64,000 nucleotides of DNA from an uncultured Verrucomicrobiota bacterium (lineage in GTDB: Bacteria > Verrucomicrobiota > Kiritimatiellia > Kiritimatiellales > Tichowtungiaceae). The DNA lies in NCBI GenBank assembly GCA_903831085.1, contig CAIKWE010000036.1, positions 1-64,000 on the forward strand, written 5' to 3'. The notes under the pieces were generated by a model, which saw nothing but the letters and a program-made list of their open reading frames with translations, did no database searches and had not been told where the DNA came from. Positions 15,909-24,630 of the stretch are shown one piece after another (position 1 is the first letter of the stretch; each line of letters opens with the position of its first letter). The translations under genes and the position numbers were made by a program.

Positions 15909-17185
15909 GTACAACCGATCTTCAGTCGGCGATTCAGTCTCTGTACGCCCGGACTATGCACGGCATAAAACCCGGTCTTGAGGTCACCGTCGCGCTGCTC
16001 GAAAAACTCGGCAACCCGCATAAAAGCCTGAAATGCGTTCACGTTGCCGGAACAAACGGCAAAGGCTCTGTCTGCGCCATGATCGAATCTGTCCTGCGCG
16101 CCTCCGGTTTTAAAACCGGACTTTACACCTCACCGCACCTTTTCCGCTTTAACGAACGGTTTCGTATCAACGGACGTGAAATTCCTGATCCGGCTTTGGC
16201 ACAGCTTATTGCCGACATCGAAGCCGCCGCGCAGAGTCTTACGACGCGTCCAGCCACCTTTTTTGAAATTTCGACCGCCATGGCCTTTGAATATTTTAAA
16301 CGCGAAAAAGTGGACTATGCCGTCATTGAAACCGGCATGGGCGGCCGCTGGGACGCCACTAACGTCATTCAGCCGGTTCTTTCCGTCATCACCCGGATCG
16401 ACATTGACCACACGGAATATCTCGGCGCGGACATTGAAAAAATTGCCTGGGAAAAAGCCGGCATCATCAAATCCGGCGCACCGGTTATTTGCGGGCCGAT
16501 GCCGGTCGAGGCCGAAGCCGTTATCTACAAAGAAGCCAAAGAGAAAAAAGTTCCGATCCTTGGAAGCGACGAAGCGGTGTTTTTCCAATGTTTGGAAAGC
16601 CGTCGCGACGACCAGCTTTTAAATATCGAAGCCAGCGGCCACGAATATCCGAATGTCCGCCTGCCGCTCGCCGGAAACTTTCAGACGGAAAATTGCGGCA
16701 TCGCCGTCGCCGCGCTCGAAGATCTTGCTGATATTGAAGGATTCCGCCTTCAGATGAAAAGGGGGCTCGAAGCCGTCAAATGGCCGGGCCGTTTCCAGCT
16801 TCTGCAAATGAAGCCGCCGGTGCTCTACGACGGCGCTCACAACGTTGGCGGCGCACGGGCGCTTTTCCAAACGCTGGAAGAAATTTTTCCAGGGTATGGA
16901 AAAGGTCTCCTCTTCAGCTTCATGAAAGACAAAGACGTTGAGGGCATCCTTAAAACGCTTAAACCCGCCGTCGAAAAAGCCTGGGCGCTGACGCTGCCCG
17001 GCGATCGCTCCATGAAAGCGGAGGAAATCGCTGAAATCGGCAGGCGGATCGGGCTGGAGATTACGCCGGTCGAATCGCCGCAACCGGTTCTCGACTGGCT
17101 CGAAGCCGGTAAAAAGCGGCTCGTTTGTTTCACCGGTTCGCTGTATCTTCCCGAAGAACTCAAAAAACATGGATTTTTCAAATGA
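15905..17185 (+). CDS. folC: Folylpolyglutamate/dihydrofolate synthase
   Basis: This 426-residue Mur-ligase-like ATPase has P-loop VAGTNGKGSVCAMIESVL, substrate motif TGLYTSPHLFRFNERF, IETGMGGRWDATN and the C-terminal domain with YDGAHNVGGARAL. It adds glutamate to folates. Three dispersed palindromes lie in it (FQCLE, FQTLEE and FPGYGK readings), all outside catalytic motifs. The start is coupled to accD (ATGA) and the end is coupled to murG. Confidence 0.95.
   Translation: MSTTDLQSAIQSLYARTMHGIKPGLEVTVALLEKLGNPHKSLKCVHVAGTNGKGSVCAMIESVLRASGFKTGLYTSPHLFRFNERFRINGREIPDPALAQLIADIEAAAQSLTTRPATFFEISTAMAFEYFKREKVDYAVIETGMGGRWDATNVIQPVLSVITRIDIDHTEYLGADIEKIAWEKAGIIKSGAPVICGPMPVEAEAVIYKEAKEKKVPILGSDEAVFFQCLESRRDDQLLNIEASGHEYPNVRLPLAGNFQTENCGIAVAALEDLADIEGFRLQMKRGLEAVKWPGRFQLLQMKPPVLYDGAHNVGGARALFQTLEEIFPGYGKGLLFSFMKDKDVEGILKTLKPAVEKAWALTLPGDRSMKAEEIAEIGRRIGLEITPVESPQPVLDWLEAGKKRLVCFTGSLYLPEELKKHGFFK
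16582..16598. repeat. Exact TTTCCAA-TGT-TTGGAAA palindrome
   Basis: A perfect 7+7 inverted repeat with a 3-nt spacer in folC; it reads FQCLE. Confidence 0.9.
16864..16902. repeat. Two TTTCCAA-type palindromes
   Basis: 16864-16880 (TTTCCAA-ACG-CTGGAAG, reads FQTLEE) and 16886-16902 (TTTCCAG-GGT-ATGGAAA, reads FPGYGK) lie 5 nt apart in folC, in two different reading frames. Confidence 0.78.
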
Positions 17186-18255
17186 GTGAAAAACTGCATA
17201 TCGCCATCGCCTGCGGCGGCACCGGCGGACACATTTTTCCCGGACTCGCCACCGCCCGCGTTCTGAGAGAGCGCGGACACCACGTCACCCTCTGGCTTGC
17301 CGGCAAGGACGGCGAGGATACCGCCGTTCAGGGCTGGGAAGGACGGATTGTCACTATTCCGTCTGAAGGCTTTCAGTTCGGCGCGTTCCGCTCGGTGCTC
17401 ACTGCATTGCGGATTGCGCGCGCCGTTTTCCGCTGCTGGCGCATTATGTTTCGCCATCGGCCCGACGTTGTGCTCGCCATGGGCAGTTACGCATCCATCG
17501 GCCCGTGTCTTGCCGCGCGCCTCCGTGGTATTCCGTACGTTTTGCACGAAGCCAATGCGGTGCCGGGCAGGGCGGTTAAACTGCTTGCAAAAAATGCGTG
17601 CGCCATCGCCATCTGCTTTGAGGAAACCCGCTACCATCTTAAAGGCATGAACGCCGTTTCCGCCGGGATGCCCTTGCGGCCGGAAATTCAGAGATCGGCG
17701 TTCAGTGGTCAGAAGCCGGAATTTAATCTGCTGGTCATGGGCGGAAGTCTCGGCGCGCATGCGATTAACGAGATGGTTTCCGAAGCGGTTTGCGCGCTGG
17801 CTGACAGCCGGGTGAGCGTTACGCATTTAACCGGTTCGGCGGATGAAAAATCCGTCGCCGACCGCTATCGCGCCGCCGGAGTGAATGCCGAGGTGCACGC
17901 TTTTACTCACGATATGGTTCCGCTGTATGAAAAGGCCGCGCTGGCGATCTGTCGTTCCGGCGCCTCCACATGCGCCGAACTCGGCGTTTTTGCGCTGCCC
18001 GCGCTGTTGATTCCGTATCCACATGCCGCCAGCGACCATCAGACGGCCAACGCGCACGCTCTCGAAAAATTCGGCGCGGCCGATGTGGTTCAGCAGAGCG
18101 CCATGACAGTTGAGTGGCTCAAAGGTTATCTAGCCGAGCAGATCAAGGATCCGTCCCGGCTCGAAAAAATGCGCGTCCGCTCCGCCGCGCGCAACGTTCC
18201 TCTCAACGCAGATGCGATTCTTGCCGGGGTGGTGGAAGCATGCGCCCGCAAATAG
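17182..18255 (+). CDS. murG: MurG N-acetylglucosaminyltransferase
   Basis: It transfers GlcNAc from UDP-GlcNAc to lipid I at the inner membrane face. The 357-residue start at 17182 (MSEKLHIAIACGGTGGHIFPG) overlaps the folC stop as ATGA; the ORF-track start lies inside folC. It has the two glycine-rich Rossmann motifs (GGTGGHIFPG, MGGSLGAHAINEMV), the HEANAVPGRAVK motif, and the UDP-GlcNAc site CRSGASTCAELG with PYPHAASDHQTANA. It is the first gene of the division and cell-wall cluster here. Confidence 0.97.
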   Translation: MSEKLHIAIACGGTGGHIFPGLATARVLRERGHHVTLWLAGKDGEDTAVQGWEGRIVTIPSEGFQFGAFRSVLTALRIARAVFRCWRIMFRHRPDVVLAMGSYASIGPCLAARLRGIPYVLHEANAVPGRAVKLLAKNACAIAICFEETRYHLKGMNAVSAGMPLRPEIQRSAFSGQKPEFNLLVMGGSLGAHAINEMVSEAVCALADSRVSVTHLTGSADEKSVADRYRAAGVNAEVHAFTHDMVPLYEKAALAICRSGASTCAELGVFALPALLIPYPHAASDHQTANAHALEKFGAADVVQQSAMTVEWLKGYLAEQIKDPSRLEKMRVRSAARNVPLNADAILAGVVEACARK

Positions 18256-19547
18256 ACAGCCTTCTTTCTGAACCGCGCCGTATTCACATGATCGGCATCG
18301 GCGGTATCGGTATGGCGGGTCTGGCTCTGCTTTTGAAAGAGCGCGGCCACCGCGTCACCGGTTGCGACGAGCAGGAAAACCGCCAGACCGCTTGGCTGCG
18401 CGAAAAGGGTATTCCTGTTTTGATCGGGCATGATCAATCTCATCTAACGGATGTCGGCTGGATTATTCGCACCACCGCCGTACCGGACGATCATCCCGAA
18501 GTCGTGAACGCCAAAGTTCCCGTCAGCCGGCGCGGTGAAGTGCTTCCGGCCATCCTGCGCGACCGTTTCACCATCGCGGTCAGCGGTACGCACGGCAAAA
18601 CCACCACGACGTCAATGATCGCGCAGATTCTTGGCTGCGGTTACTGCATCGGCGGCGAAGTTCCCGGCTTTGACGGCGTTGCCAAAGACGGTGAAATTAT
18701 GGTGGTCGAAGCCGATGAGAGCGACGGAACCATCGCTAACTATCATCCCGACATCGCTGTGATCACCAACATCGAATACGACCACATGGAGCACCACGCC
18801 AATGTCGAAGCGTTCGAAGCCTGCTTTAAAACTTTTATCGCCAACACCAAACAGAAAATCGTCTATTGCGCCGAAGATCCCGCCGCCGTGCGGCTCTGCA
18901 CCGGAAACCCGAAGGCCGTCCCGTATCGCTTCGCGCCGCTGAAAGTTTCTCTTCCCGGTCGGCACAATCAGATGAACGCCTGCGCCGCGCTGGAAGTTTG
19001 CCGCTCCCTTCGGTCACTGCCTCGCAATAACGAGGCCTCTCTCGCTTTGCTCGGATCCAAGGGTTGGAAAACCGAAGCGGAAATTGCTCAGGCCATGGCA
19101 AGTCTCAAGCCGGTACGGCGGCGCTTTGAACGGGTTTTTGAAGGCGACTACACGATCATTTCCGACTATGCGCATCATCCGACTGAAATCCGCGCGCTGA
19201 TTCAGACAACACTCGAAACGCTCAAGCCAAAGCGTCTGCTCGGCGTGTTTCAGCCTCACCGCTATACACGCACCAAGGCGCTGATGGACGATTTTCCGCC
19301 CGCGTTCCAAGGGTTGGAAAAACTGTGGCTTCTGCCGGTCTATGCGGCCTCGGAAAAGCCGCTGGCGGGCGGAACCAGCGAGGATTTGATGAACCGGTTT
19401 GCCGGGGATTTTAAAAACCGCATAAAAATTTTCCAAACATTGGAAAAAGTATGGCAGGATATTCGAAGCGAATTGCGCGAGGGCGATGTTCTATTGATTA
19501 TCGGCGCGGGGGACATTGAACAGCTGGCGGAATGGGCGAGACGATGA
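18240..19547 (+). CDS. murC: UDP-N-acetylmuramate-L-alanine ligase
   Basis: This 435-residue ligase starts at MRPQIDSLLSEPRRIHMIGIGGIGMAG. The start overlaps murG by 16 bp; the ORF-track start is 42 codons too early. It has P-loop VSGTHGKTTTTSMIAQIL, EADESDGTIANYHPDIAVITNIEYDHMEHH, and the C-terminal DYAHHPTEIRA and FQPHRYTRTKAL. Three dispersed palindromes sit in it (GSKGWK, FQGLEK and FQTLEK readings), all in non-motif stretches. A second MurC-like ligase lies at 41.6 kb. Confidence 0.96.
   Translation: MRPQIDSLLSEPRRIHMIGIGGIGMAGLALLLKERGHRVTGCDEQENRQTAWLREKGIPVLIGHDQSHLTDVGWIIRTTAVPDDHPEVVNAKVPVSRRGEVLPAILRDRFTIAVSGTHGKTTTTSMIAQILGCGYCIGGEVPGFDGVAKDGEIMVVEADESDGTIANYHPDIAVITNIEYDHMEHHANVEAFEACFKTFIANTKQKIVYCAEDPAAVRLCTGNPKAVPYRFAPLKVSLPGRHNQMNACAALEVCRSLRSLPRNNEASLALLGSKGWKTEAEIAQAMASLKPVRRRFERVFEGDYTIISDYAHHPTEIRALIQTTLETLKPKRLLGVFQPHRYTRTKALMDDFPPAFQGLEKLWLLPVYAASEKPLAGGTSEDLMNRFAGDFKNRIKIFQTLEKVWQDIRSELREGDVLLIIGAGDIEQLAEWARR
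19054..19070. repeat. TTTCCAA-type palindrome
   Basis: GATCCAA-GGG-TTGGAAA in murC, reading GSKGWK (third frame). Confidence 0.7.
19304..19320. repeat. Exact-core TTCCAA-GGG-TTGGAA palindrome
   Basis: GTTCCAA-GGG-TTGGAAA in murC, reading FQGLEK. Confidence 0.85.
19430..19446. repeat. Exact TTTCCAA-ACA-TTGGAAA palindrome
   Basis: A perfect copy in murC, reading FQTLEK; flanking T and A extend the symmetry. Confidence 0.9.
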
Positions 19548-20269
19548 GGTTTGTTTTATACAATATCCGGTACGGGACGGGAGGGAGAAAGCTTCTCTCC
19601 CCGCTCAACGGTTATCTTCGCCATACCGGCAAAAATTTTGAACGCATCACGCAGTTTCTGCACGATTTAAATCCCGATGTGGCGGGACTGGTCGAGGTGG
19701 ATGCCGGTTCCTACCGTTCAGGAAAGATCAATCAGGCCGAAACGATCGCTGAACGGCTGGGGCACTACCATGTATATCGTTCGAAGTACGGCGAAAATTC
19801 ACTGACAAATCATTTCCCGGTGCTCAGTCAGCAGGGCAACGCCTTTGTGGTGCGCGACGACGGGCATAAGGAGACGTTTCATTATTTCGACCACGGCGTG
19901 AAGAAGCTGGTGATTGAGCTCGAAATGGAGAACGTCACCTTTTTCCTGATTCATCTGGCGCTCACTTCACGCCTGCGTCACCGCCAGCTCGGCGACCTGT
20001 ACGATCTGCTCCAGACCGTCAAAAAACCGCACATTGTGGCCGGTGATTTCAACGCGCTCTGGGGCGAGCAGGAGGTGCGACTGTTTCTCGCGGCGACAGG
20101 GCTTAAAAATGCGCATGCGGCCGATTCGCCGACGTTCCCGAGCTGGAAGCCGAAGCGCCACCTTGATTTTATTCTGCACAGCTCCGGCGTTAGCGTGGAG
20201 CGTTGCTGGATGCCGGATGTTCAGTTTTCAGATCACTTGCCGATTGTCTGCGATTTCTCAGTTCACTAG
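19544..20269 (+). CDS. Endonuclease/exonuclease/phosphatase-family protein
   Basis: This 241-residue protein has EEP-fold landmarks: LYNIRYGTGG, GLVEVDAGSY, the metal/catalytic GDFNALWGEQEV, PSWKPKRHLDFIL and the closing FSDHLPIVCDF. The family hydrolyses phosphodiesters or phosphomonoesters of nucleic acids, lipids or sugars, and the substrate cannot be told here. The start at 19544 overlaps the murC stop as ATGA. Its place between murC and ddl is unusual and suggests a role tied to envelope metabolism or simple co-transcription. Confidence 0.85.
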   Translation: MRFVLYNIRYGTGGRKLLSPLNGYLRHTGKNFERITQFLHDLNPDVAGLVEVDAGSYRSGKINQAETIAERLGHYHVYRSKYGENSLTNHFPVLSQQGNAFVVRDDGHKETFHYFDHGVKKLVIELEMENVTFFLIHLALTSRLRHRQLGDLYDLLQTVKKPHIVAGDFNALWGEQEVRLFLAATGLKNAHAADSPTFPSWKPKRHLDFILHSSGVSVERCWMPDVQFSDHLPIVCDFSVH

Positions 20270-20279
20270 GATACACACC

Positions 20280-21170
20280 ATGCAAAAACCTTTTCAAAAC
20301 GTAGCCGTCCTCAAGGGCGGCTTTTCTGCAGAGCGCGAAGTTTCCCTCGAATCCGGCGCTGCGATCGCCAACGGCCTGCGCAAGGCCGGTTACACGGTGA
20401 TGGAAATCGACGTCACCACGCCGGACTTTACGGTGCCGGACGGGATCGAGGCGGTGTTTATCGCCTTGCACGGCACGTTCGGCGAGGACGGCGGCGCTCA
20501 GACGCGTCTAACGGAGCTGGGCGTTCCGTATGTTGGCGCAGACGCGGAAGCCAGCCGCCGCTCGTTCGACAAGCTGCTCACTGAAATCTGCCTTCGCAAA
20601 GCGGGTGTACCGGTTCCTGAAAGCGAAACGCTGCGGCGCGGCGGTAGGCGCACGCTTCCGCTGCCGGTCGCGGTGAAACCGCCGCGGCAGGGCTCCAGCG
20701 TCGGTTGCTCGCTGGTTTTCAAGGAGTCGGAATGGGCCCCGGCGATGGCAGATGCTTTGAAATACGACGACGAAGTTCTCATTCAGCGGTTCATTCCGGG
20801 GCGCGAGTTCACGGTCGGCATCGTGGACGGTCAGGTTCTGCCGATTGTCGAAATTGTGACGGCGGCCGGCTGGTATGATTATACCGCCAAATACAAAGTG
20901 GACACCACCCGCTACGTCATTCCCGCTGAATTGGACGCCAAAACCGCCGTGCGGATGCAGAAGATCGCCATGGAAACCTTTGTGGCGCTTGGCGTGCGCG
21001 GTTTCGGGCGTGTCGATTTCCGCATGACGCCGGAAGGAGAGCAGTTTGTGCTCGAACTCAACAACATTCCCGGGTTCACCTCGCACAGCCTGCTTCCCAA
21101 GGCCGCCGCCGCCGCCGGAATTGAGTTTTCAGCGCTTTGTGATCGAATCATGAGGACGGCTTCGTTATAA
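20280..21170 (+). CDS. ddl: D-alanine-D-alanine ligase
   Basis: This ATP-grasp enzyme joins two D-Ala for UDP-MurNAc-pentapeptide. The start at MQKPFQNVAVLKGGFSAEREVSLESG gives 296 residues, normal for the short Ddl type; the ORF track runs 82 codons into the upstream gene. Motifs: LHGTFGEDGGAQ, AVKPPRQGSSVGCS, IQRFIPGREFTVGI, FGRVDFRMT and ELNNIPGFTSHSLLPKAAAAAGI. AGGA lies 9 nt before the ATG. It sits in the usual ddl-ftsQ-ftsA-ftsZ order. Confidence 0.97.
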   Translation: MQKPFQNVAVLKGGFSAEREVSLESGAAIANGLRKAGYTVMEIDVTTPDFTVPDGIEAVFIALHGTFGEDGGAQTRLTELGVPYVGADAEASRRSFDKLLTEICLRKAGVPVPESETLRRGGRRTLPLPVAVKPPRQGSSVGCSLVFKESEWAPAMADALKYDDEVLIQRFIPGREFTVGIVDGQVLPIVEIVTAAGWYDYTAKYKVDTTRYVIPAELDAKTAVRMQKIAMETFVALGVRGFGRVDFRMTPEGEQFVLELNNIPGFTSHSLLPKAAAAAGIEFSALCDRIMRTASL

Positions 21171-21200
21171 CAACCGCCAGCTCAGCGACGGAGAATGGAC

Positions 21201-22043
21201 ATGGCGAGAAGACGGAAACCGACGAAAGTTTATTACAGCAAGACCCGGAGCAAGACCGCGAAAAAAATGGTTGTCCGCCGCGGGCTGGTGGTTCTTCTTC
21301 TGACCGCGACCGCGCTGGCGCTGCTGCTCGGGATTTTCCTCGGCCTTAAATATGCTGGTTCGCTTTTTCTTTCCCGTAATCCGAAGTTTGAACTCAAGAA
21401 CATCAACATCACATCCGACGGACGGCTTCCGCCGGAATTTTTCTGCGAACGCGCGGGTCTTAAGGTTGGAGAGAATCTGTTCGCTCTGGATTTTGATATG
21501 CTGCGTAAAAAACTGGAAGAGGTGCCGCTGGTTGAATCGGTTGCCATTGAGCGGAAACTTCCGGATACGCTGAATATTAAGATCATCGAACGCGTTGCGA
21601 TGGCACAGATCCGCTGGAATCCCCGCGCGTTGCCGTTTCTGCTGGACGGCCACGGCGTTATTCTTCCGATGACACGCAGCGGGCAGGCGCTTCCGCTGAT
21701 TGAAGGACTCAAGCTGGAGAAGGTGCGTCCCGGCGACCGGATCGAAAGACCCGGCATCACTCAGTGCCTGGATATTCTTGCCGCCGCCGATCAGCTTGGT
21801 CTCGGCTCACAGGTTGCTTTCGCCAGCTTCGATATCCGCTATCCCGATTTTGTGACCGCTATCGTCAACGGAGAGATCACGGTTCGTTTTCCGCTGCATT
21901 CAGGGCGCGAAAAACTGATCCGGCTGGTCAGCGTTTTGCAGATCGCAAAGGAACAGGGCCGCCGGCTGAAAACCGTTGATTTAACGCCCGACGGACGTAA
22001 TGTGCCGGCAACCGACTACCCCGCAGGAACTACTTCTTTATGA
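21201..22043 (+). CDS. ftsQ: Cell division protein FtsQ/DivIB
   Basis: This is a bitopic divisome protein. The start at 21201 (MARRRKPTKVYYSKTRSK) has GGAGA 6 nt upstream; the track start is two codons earlier. A basic cytoplasmic tail precedes one TM helix (~30-52, GLVVLLLTATALALLLGIFL). The POTRA domain (LKNINITSDGRLPPEFFCERAGLKVGENLFALD), a beta domain (PDTLNIKIIERVAMAQIRW) and the C-terminal domain follow. The length is 280 residues. The stop overlaps ftsA by 4 bp. Confidence 0.93.
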   Translation: MARRRKPTKVYYSKTRSKTAKKMVVRRGLVVLLLTATALALLLGIFLGLKYAGSLFLSRNPKFELKNINITSDGRLPPEFFCERAGLKVGENLFALDFDMLRKKLEEVPLVESVAIERKLPDTLNIKIIERVAMAQIRWNPRALPFLLDGHGVILPMTRSGQALPLIEGLKLEKVRPGDRIERPGITQCLDILAAADQLGLGSQVAFASFDIRYPDFVTAIVNGEITVRFPLHSGREKLIRLVSVLQIAKEQGRRLKTVDLTPDGRNVPATDYPAGTTSL

Positions 22044-23272
22044 CAGCACCTTTTATCACCGCTCTTGAAATCGGCACATCAACCATCAAGGTCCTAATGG
22101 CTGAAGTCCGCGAGGACGGCGGCCTGATGGTGGCCGGGCTCGGCGAATGCGAGTCGCGGGGTGTGCGCAAAGGTGAAATCGTTGAATTCGAAATGGCGCT
22201 CGACGCGGTGCGCCGCGCCATGGAAGCGGCCGAGGCCGCCGCGCACAAATCGATCGGCGAAAGCGTCTATCTCGTCGCTTCCGGCGGGCGGGCTGAAAGC
22301 CTGCTGCATATCGGCGGAATTCCGGTGCTCAACGAATACGAAGAGCCCGGCGGCGAAATCACCCGCGAAGATATTGATCAGGCGCTTGAAGTGGCGCGCA
22401 AAATTCCACTGCCCGATGACCGTATCCGCCTGCACACCCTGCAGCAGAACTTTGAAGTCGACGGCCGCGGGGGCATTGTCAATCCGGAGCGGATGCTGGC
22501 TGAAGAGCTGCGGGTCGGGATGCTGCTCATCCATGGCCAGCGCGCCGTGGTCGAAAATCTGAAAAAGCTGACCGAAAACGTACCTGTGGTCTGCACCGAC
22601 GCCGCGTTCGGCGGTTTCTGCTCCGCGCTGGCGGTTCTCACTCCGGAACAGAAACGCGCCGGGGTCGTGGTCATTGATCTCGGCGGCGGCACAACGGACT
22701 TCATTGTTTACAATGCCGGACTCGTTAAGTTGGCCGGCTCCATTGCCGTCGGCGGCGACCATATCACCGCCGATATTTGCAGCGGATTGAACCTCAACCG
22801 CCGGCAGGCCGAAGCGCTTAAAAAAGAATCGGGCAGTGCGCTCATCAACCGGCTTCAGAGCGATCAGAACATCTCGATTCCTGCCGAAGGCGGTTTCAGC
22901 GGACGGGTTGTGCGCGCCGCGGCGCTGCACACCATTATCAACAGCCGCATGGAAGAGATTTTTAAACTGATCGCCGAAAAGATTGAAGACGACGCGCTGT
23001 CCGGAATGCTTACCGCTGGCGTTATTTTGACCGGCGGCGGCTCGGCTATGGAGGGCATCACCGATCTGGCGCAACAGGTTTTCAACGCGCCCTGTCAGGT
23101 TGGACGCGTTCACGACTGTGTCGGACTTTCCACGAAGCAGGAAGGCGCGCGCTTCGCCGCCGCCATCGGCTGTGTGCGCTATGCCGCCAGTCAGATCAAA
23201 CCGGAGGCACCGATTCGCGCCGCGTGGCGGACATGGCTTTCTAAACTTTGGGGAGGCGGAAGCCATGAGTGA
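22040..23272 (+). CDS. ftsA: Cell division protein FtsA
   Basis: This actin-like ATPase of 410 residues tethers FtsZ to the membrane. Phosphate-1 motif ALEIGTSTIKVLMAE, the 1C-type domain with GGRAESLLHIGGIPVL, phosphate-2 VVVIDLGGGTTDFIVYNAG and the adenosine motif GVILTGGGSAMEGI are all present. The C-terminus (RAAWRTWLSKLWGGGSHE) is an amphipathic membrane-targeting helix as expected. The stop overlaps the ftsZ start by 8 bp. Confidence 0.96.
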   Translation: MTAPFITALEIGTSTIKVLMAEVREDGGLMVAGLGECESRGVRKGEIVEFEMALDAVRRAMEAAEAAAHKSIGESVYLVASGGRAESLLHIGGIPVLNEYEEPGGEITREDIDQALEVARKIPLPDDRIRLHTLQQNFEVDGRGGIVNPERMLAEELRVGMLLIHGQRAVVENLKKLTENVPVVCTDAAFGGFCSALAVLTPEQKRAGVVVIDLGGGTTDFIVYNAGLVKLAGSIAVGGDHITADICSGLNLNRRQAEALKKESGSALINRLQSDQNISIPAEGGFSGRVVRAAALHTIINSRMEEIFKLIAEKIEDDALSGMLTAGVILTGGGSAMEGITDLAQQVFNAPCQVGRVHDCVGLSTKQEGARFAAAIGCVRYAASQIKPEAPIRAAWRTWLSKLWGGGSHE

Positions 23273-24377
23273 GTTACAGAAAAAGATTTTAGTGTTCGGA
23301 CTGGGCGGAGCGGGATGCAACACCTTGGCGCGAATTGCGCCGCGCGCTCCCGAAGGAATGGAATTCGCCGTGATGGATTGCGACTTCCAAACCTTGGAAG
23401 CCTGTAACATTGAAAACCGTCTCGCTGTCGGCAAGGCGCTGACCGACGGCCTGAGCACCGGTGGCGACATCGAAGTCGGCCGTCGCTGTGCGGAGAACTC
23501 CGCCAGCCAGCTTGAAACTCTGTTGAGCGGCGTGGATCTGCTCATGGTTGTCACCGGACTCGGCGGAGGCTTCGGCACCGGCTCTGCGCCCGTTGTCGCC
23601 CGCATGGCCCGCCATCTCGGTTTGACGACGCTGTTTTTCACCGTCCTGCCGTTTCCATTCGAAGGATTGGTGGCGCAGGGTAAGGCGCATAGCGCGGTTC
23701 GCAAGCTGCGCACCTATGCCGACGCCATTGTCCAAATGCCTAACGCGCTGATTCAGCCAGAAGGCGATGTGCTGCTCGAAGACAGCCTGGAACGCAGCAG
23801 CCGCACGCTGGCGGCGGGCGTCATCGGCCTCTGGCGCATGCTGGCCTACACCGGTGTCTGCAATCTCGATTTCTCCTCGCTGCACACCATGCTCAGCTAC
23901 TGCGACGCCTTTTGCCGCTTTGCCTGTGCCACGGCGACCGGCGAAGGCCGTGCCGATGCGCTGATTGATTCACTGCGCACCCATCCGTTAGTTGCAGACA
24001 GCGAGATCTTCGAAAAAGCGCCCGGCATGATTATCGGCATTACCGGCGGCAGTGATCTGAAGCTTTCCGAAGTTCAGCAGATTGCCGAAGCCCTTGCGCC
24101 GAAAGGCGAAGAATGCTGGGTCAAAATAGGCCTTGCGACCGATCCTGCCTTTGCGGGACGGATTTCCGCCATTGTGCTGGCGGCCGAAGCGTGGAAAGAA
24201 CCATTGGTCGATGACGGACGCGGCGGACTCAAGCCGCTGGCTGGCGACGGAAAACAGGGCGAGCTTCCCGGCCTTAAACGTTCACGCACCTTCGGCGGTG
24301 CGGAGCGCACCATCTGGAACGGCGAAGACCTCGACGTACCCACCTATATCCGCCGCAAAATCAAACTCCCGCGCTGA
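23265..24377 (+). CDS. ftsZ: Divergent FtsZ
   Basis: The start at MSELQKKILVFGLGGAGCNTLARI (23265, preceded by GGGAGG) gives 370 residues. The tubulin signature is present but altered: GLGGGFGTGSAPVVA instead of GGGTGTG. The terminal peptide GEDLDVPTYIRRKIKLPR matches the FtsZ tail that binds FtsA/ZipA-type partners, separated by a short linker. Substitution of the conserved Thr by Phe in the phosphate loop is notable and could alter GTP hydrolysis. The frame continues straight into the terminase remnant after the TGA stop. One dispersed palindrome reads FQTLEA. Confidence 0.93.
   Translation: MSELQKKILVFGLGGAGCNTLARIAPRAPEGMEFAVMDCDFQTLEACNIENRLAVGKALTDGLSTGGDIEVGRRCAENSASQLETLLSGVDLLMVVTGLGGGFGTGSAPVVARMARHLGLTTLFFTVLPFPFEGLVAQGKAHSAVRKLRTYADAIVQMPNALIQPEGDVLLEDSLERSSRTLAAGVIGLWRMLAYTGVCNLDFSSLHTMLSYCDAFCRFACATATGEGRADALIDSLRTHPLVADSEIFEKAPGMIIGITGGSDLKLSEVQQIAEALAPKGEECWVKIGLATDPAFAGRISAIVLAAEAWKEPLVDDGRGGLKPLAGDGKQGELPGLKRSRTFGGAERTIWNGEDLDVPTYIRRKIKLPR
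23384..23400. repeat. Exact-core TTCCAA-ACC-TTGGAA palindrome
   Basis: CTTCCAA-ACC-TTGGAAG in ftsZ, reading FQTLEA. Confidence 0.85.
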
Positions 24378-24389
24378 GTCTTGCCGCCC

Positions 24390-24539
24390 CCTGCGGGCTT
24401 TCACGATGACTGCGTCATGGCGCTGGCGCTCGCCAATCATCGCCGATGGGAAACCGAATCCTGCGGCCCGATGCTGCCCCTTGCGCCCAAAGGCCGCTTC
24501 GCTCCTTTTGCAAAACGGGTTCGCTCGATGTCTGGTTAA
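24390..24539 (+). pseudogene. Terminase large-subunit C-terminal remnant
   Basis: Directly after the ftsZ stop and in the same frame, the sequence translates as PAGFHDDCVMALALANHRRW, continues for ~30 more residues and ends at TAA (24537-24539). The H-D-D-x-x-x-A-L-A-L-A pattern is typical of the nuclease-domain C-terminus of phage large terminases. No N-terminal part exists, so it is a relic. It is too short for the ORF track. With the portal fragment at 26202 it brackets the cargo genes. Confidence 0.6.
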
Positions 24540-24630
24540 AAAAATCTCGGTTGCAAAGGATTTCGCGCAAGCATACTCTTTTAAAAATCACTAATGGATA
24601 ATACTATTTTCGCAAAAATAAGGAATAAAC

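Noticed and set aside
22094-23713. 539-aa minus-strand ORF opposite ftsA/ftsZ
   Set aside because: It is the antisense shadow of clear ftsA and ftsZ genes, with Arg/Pro/Ala-rich shadow composition and no domain.
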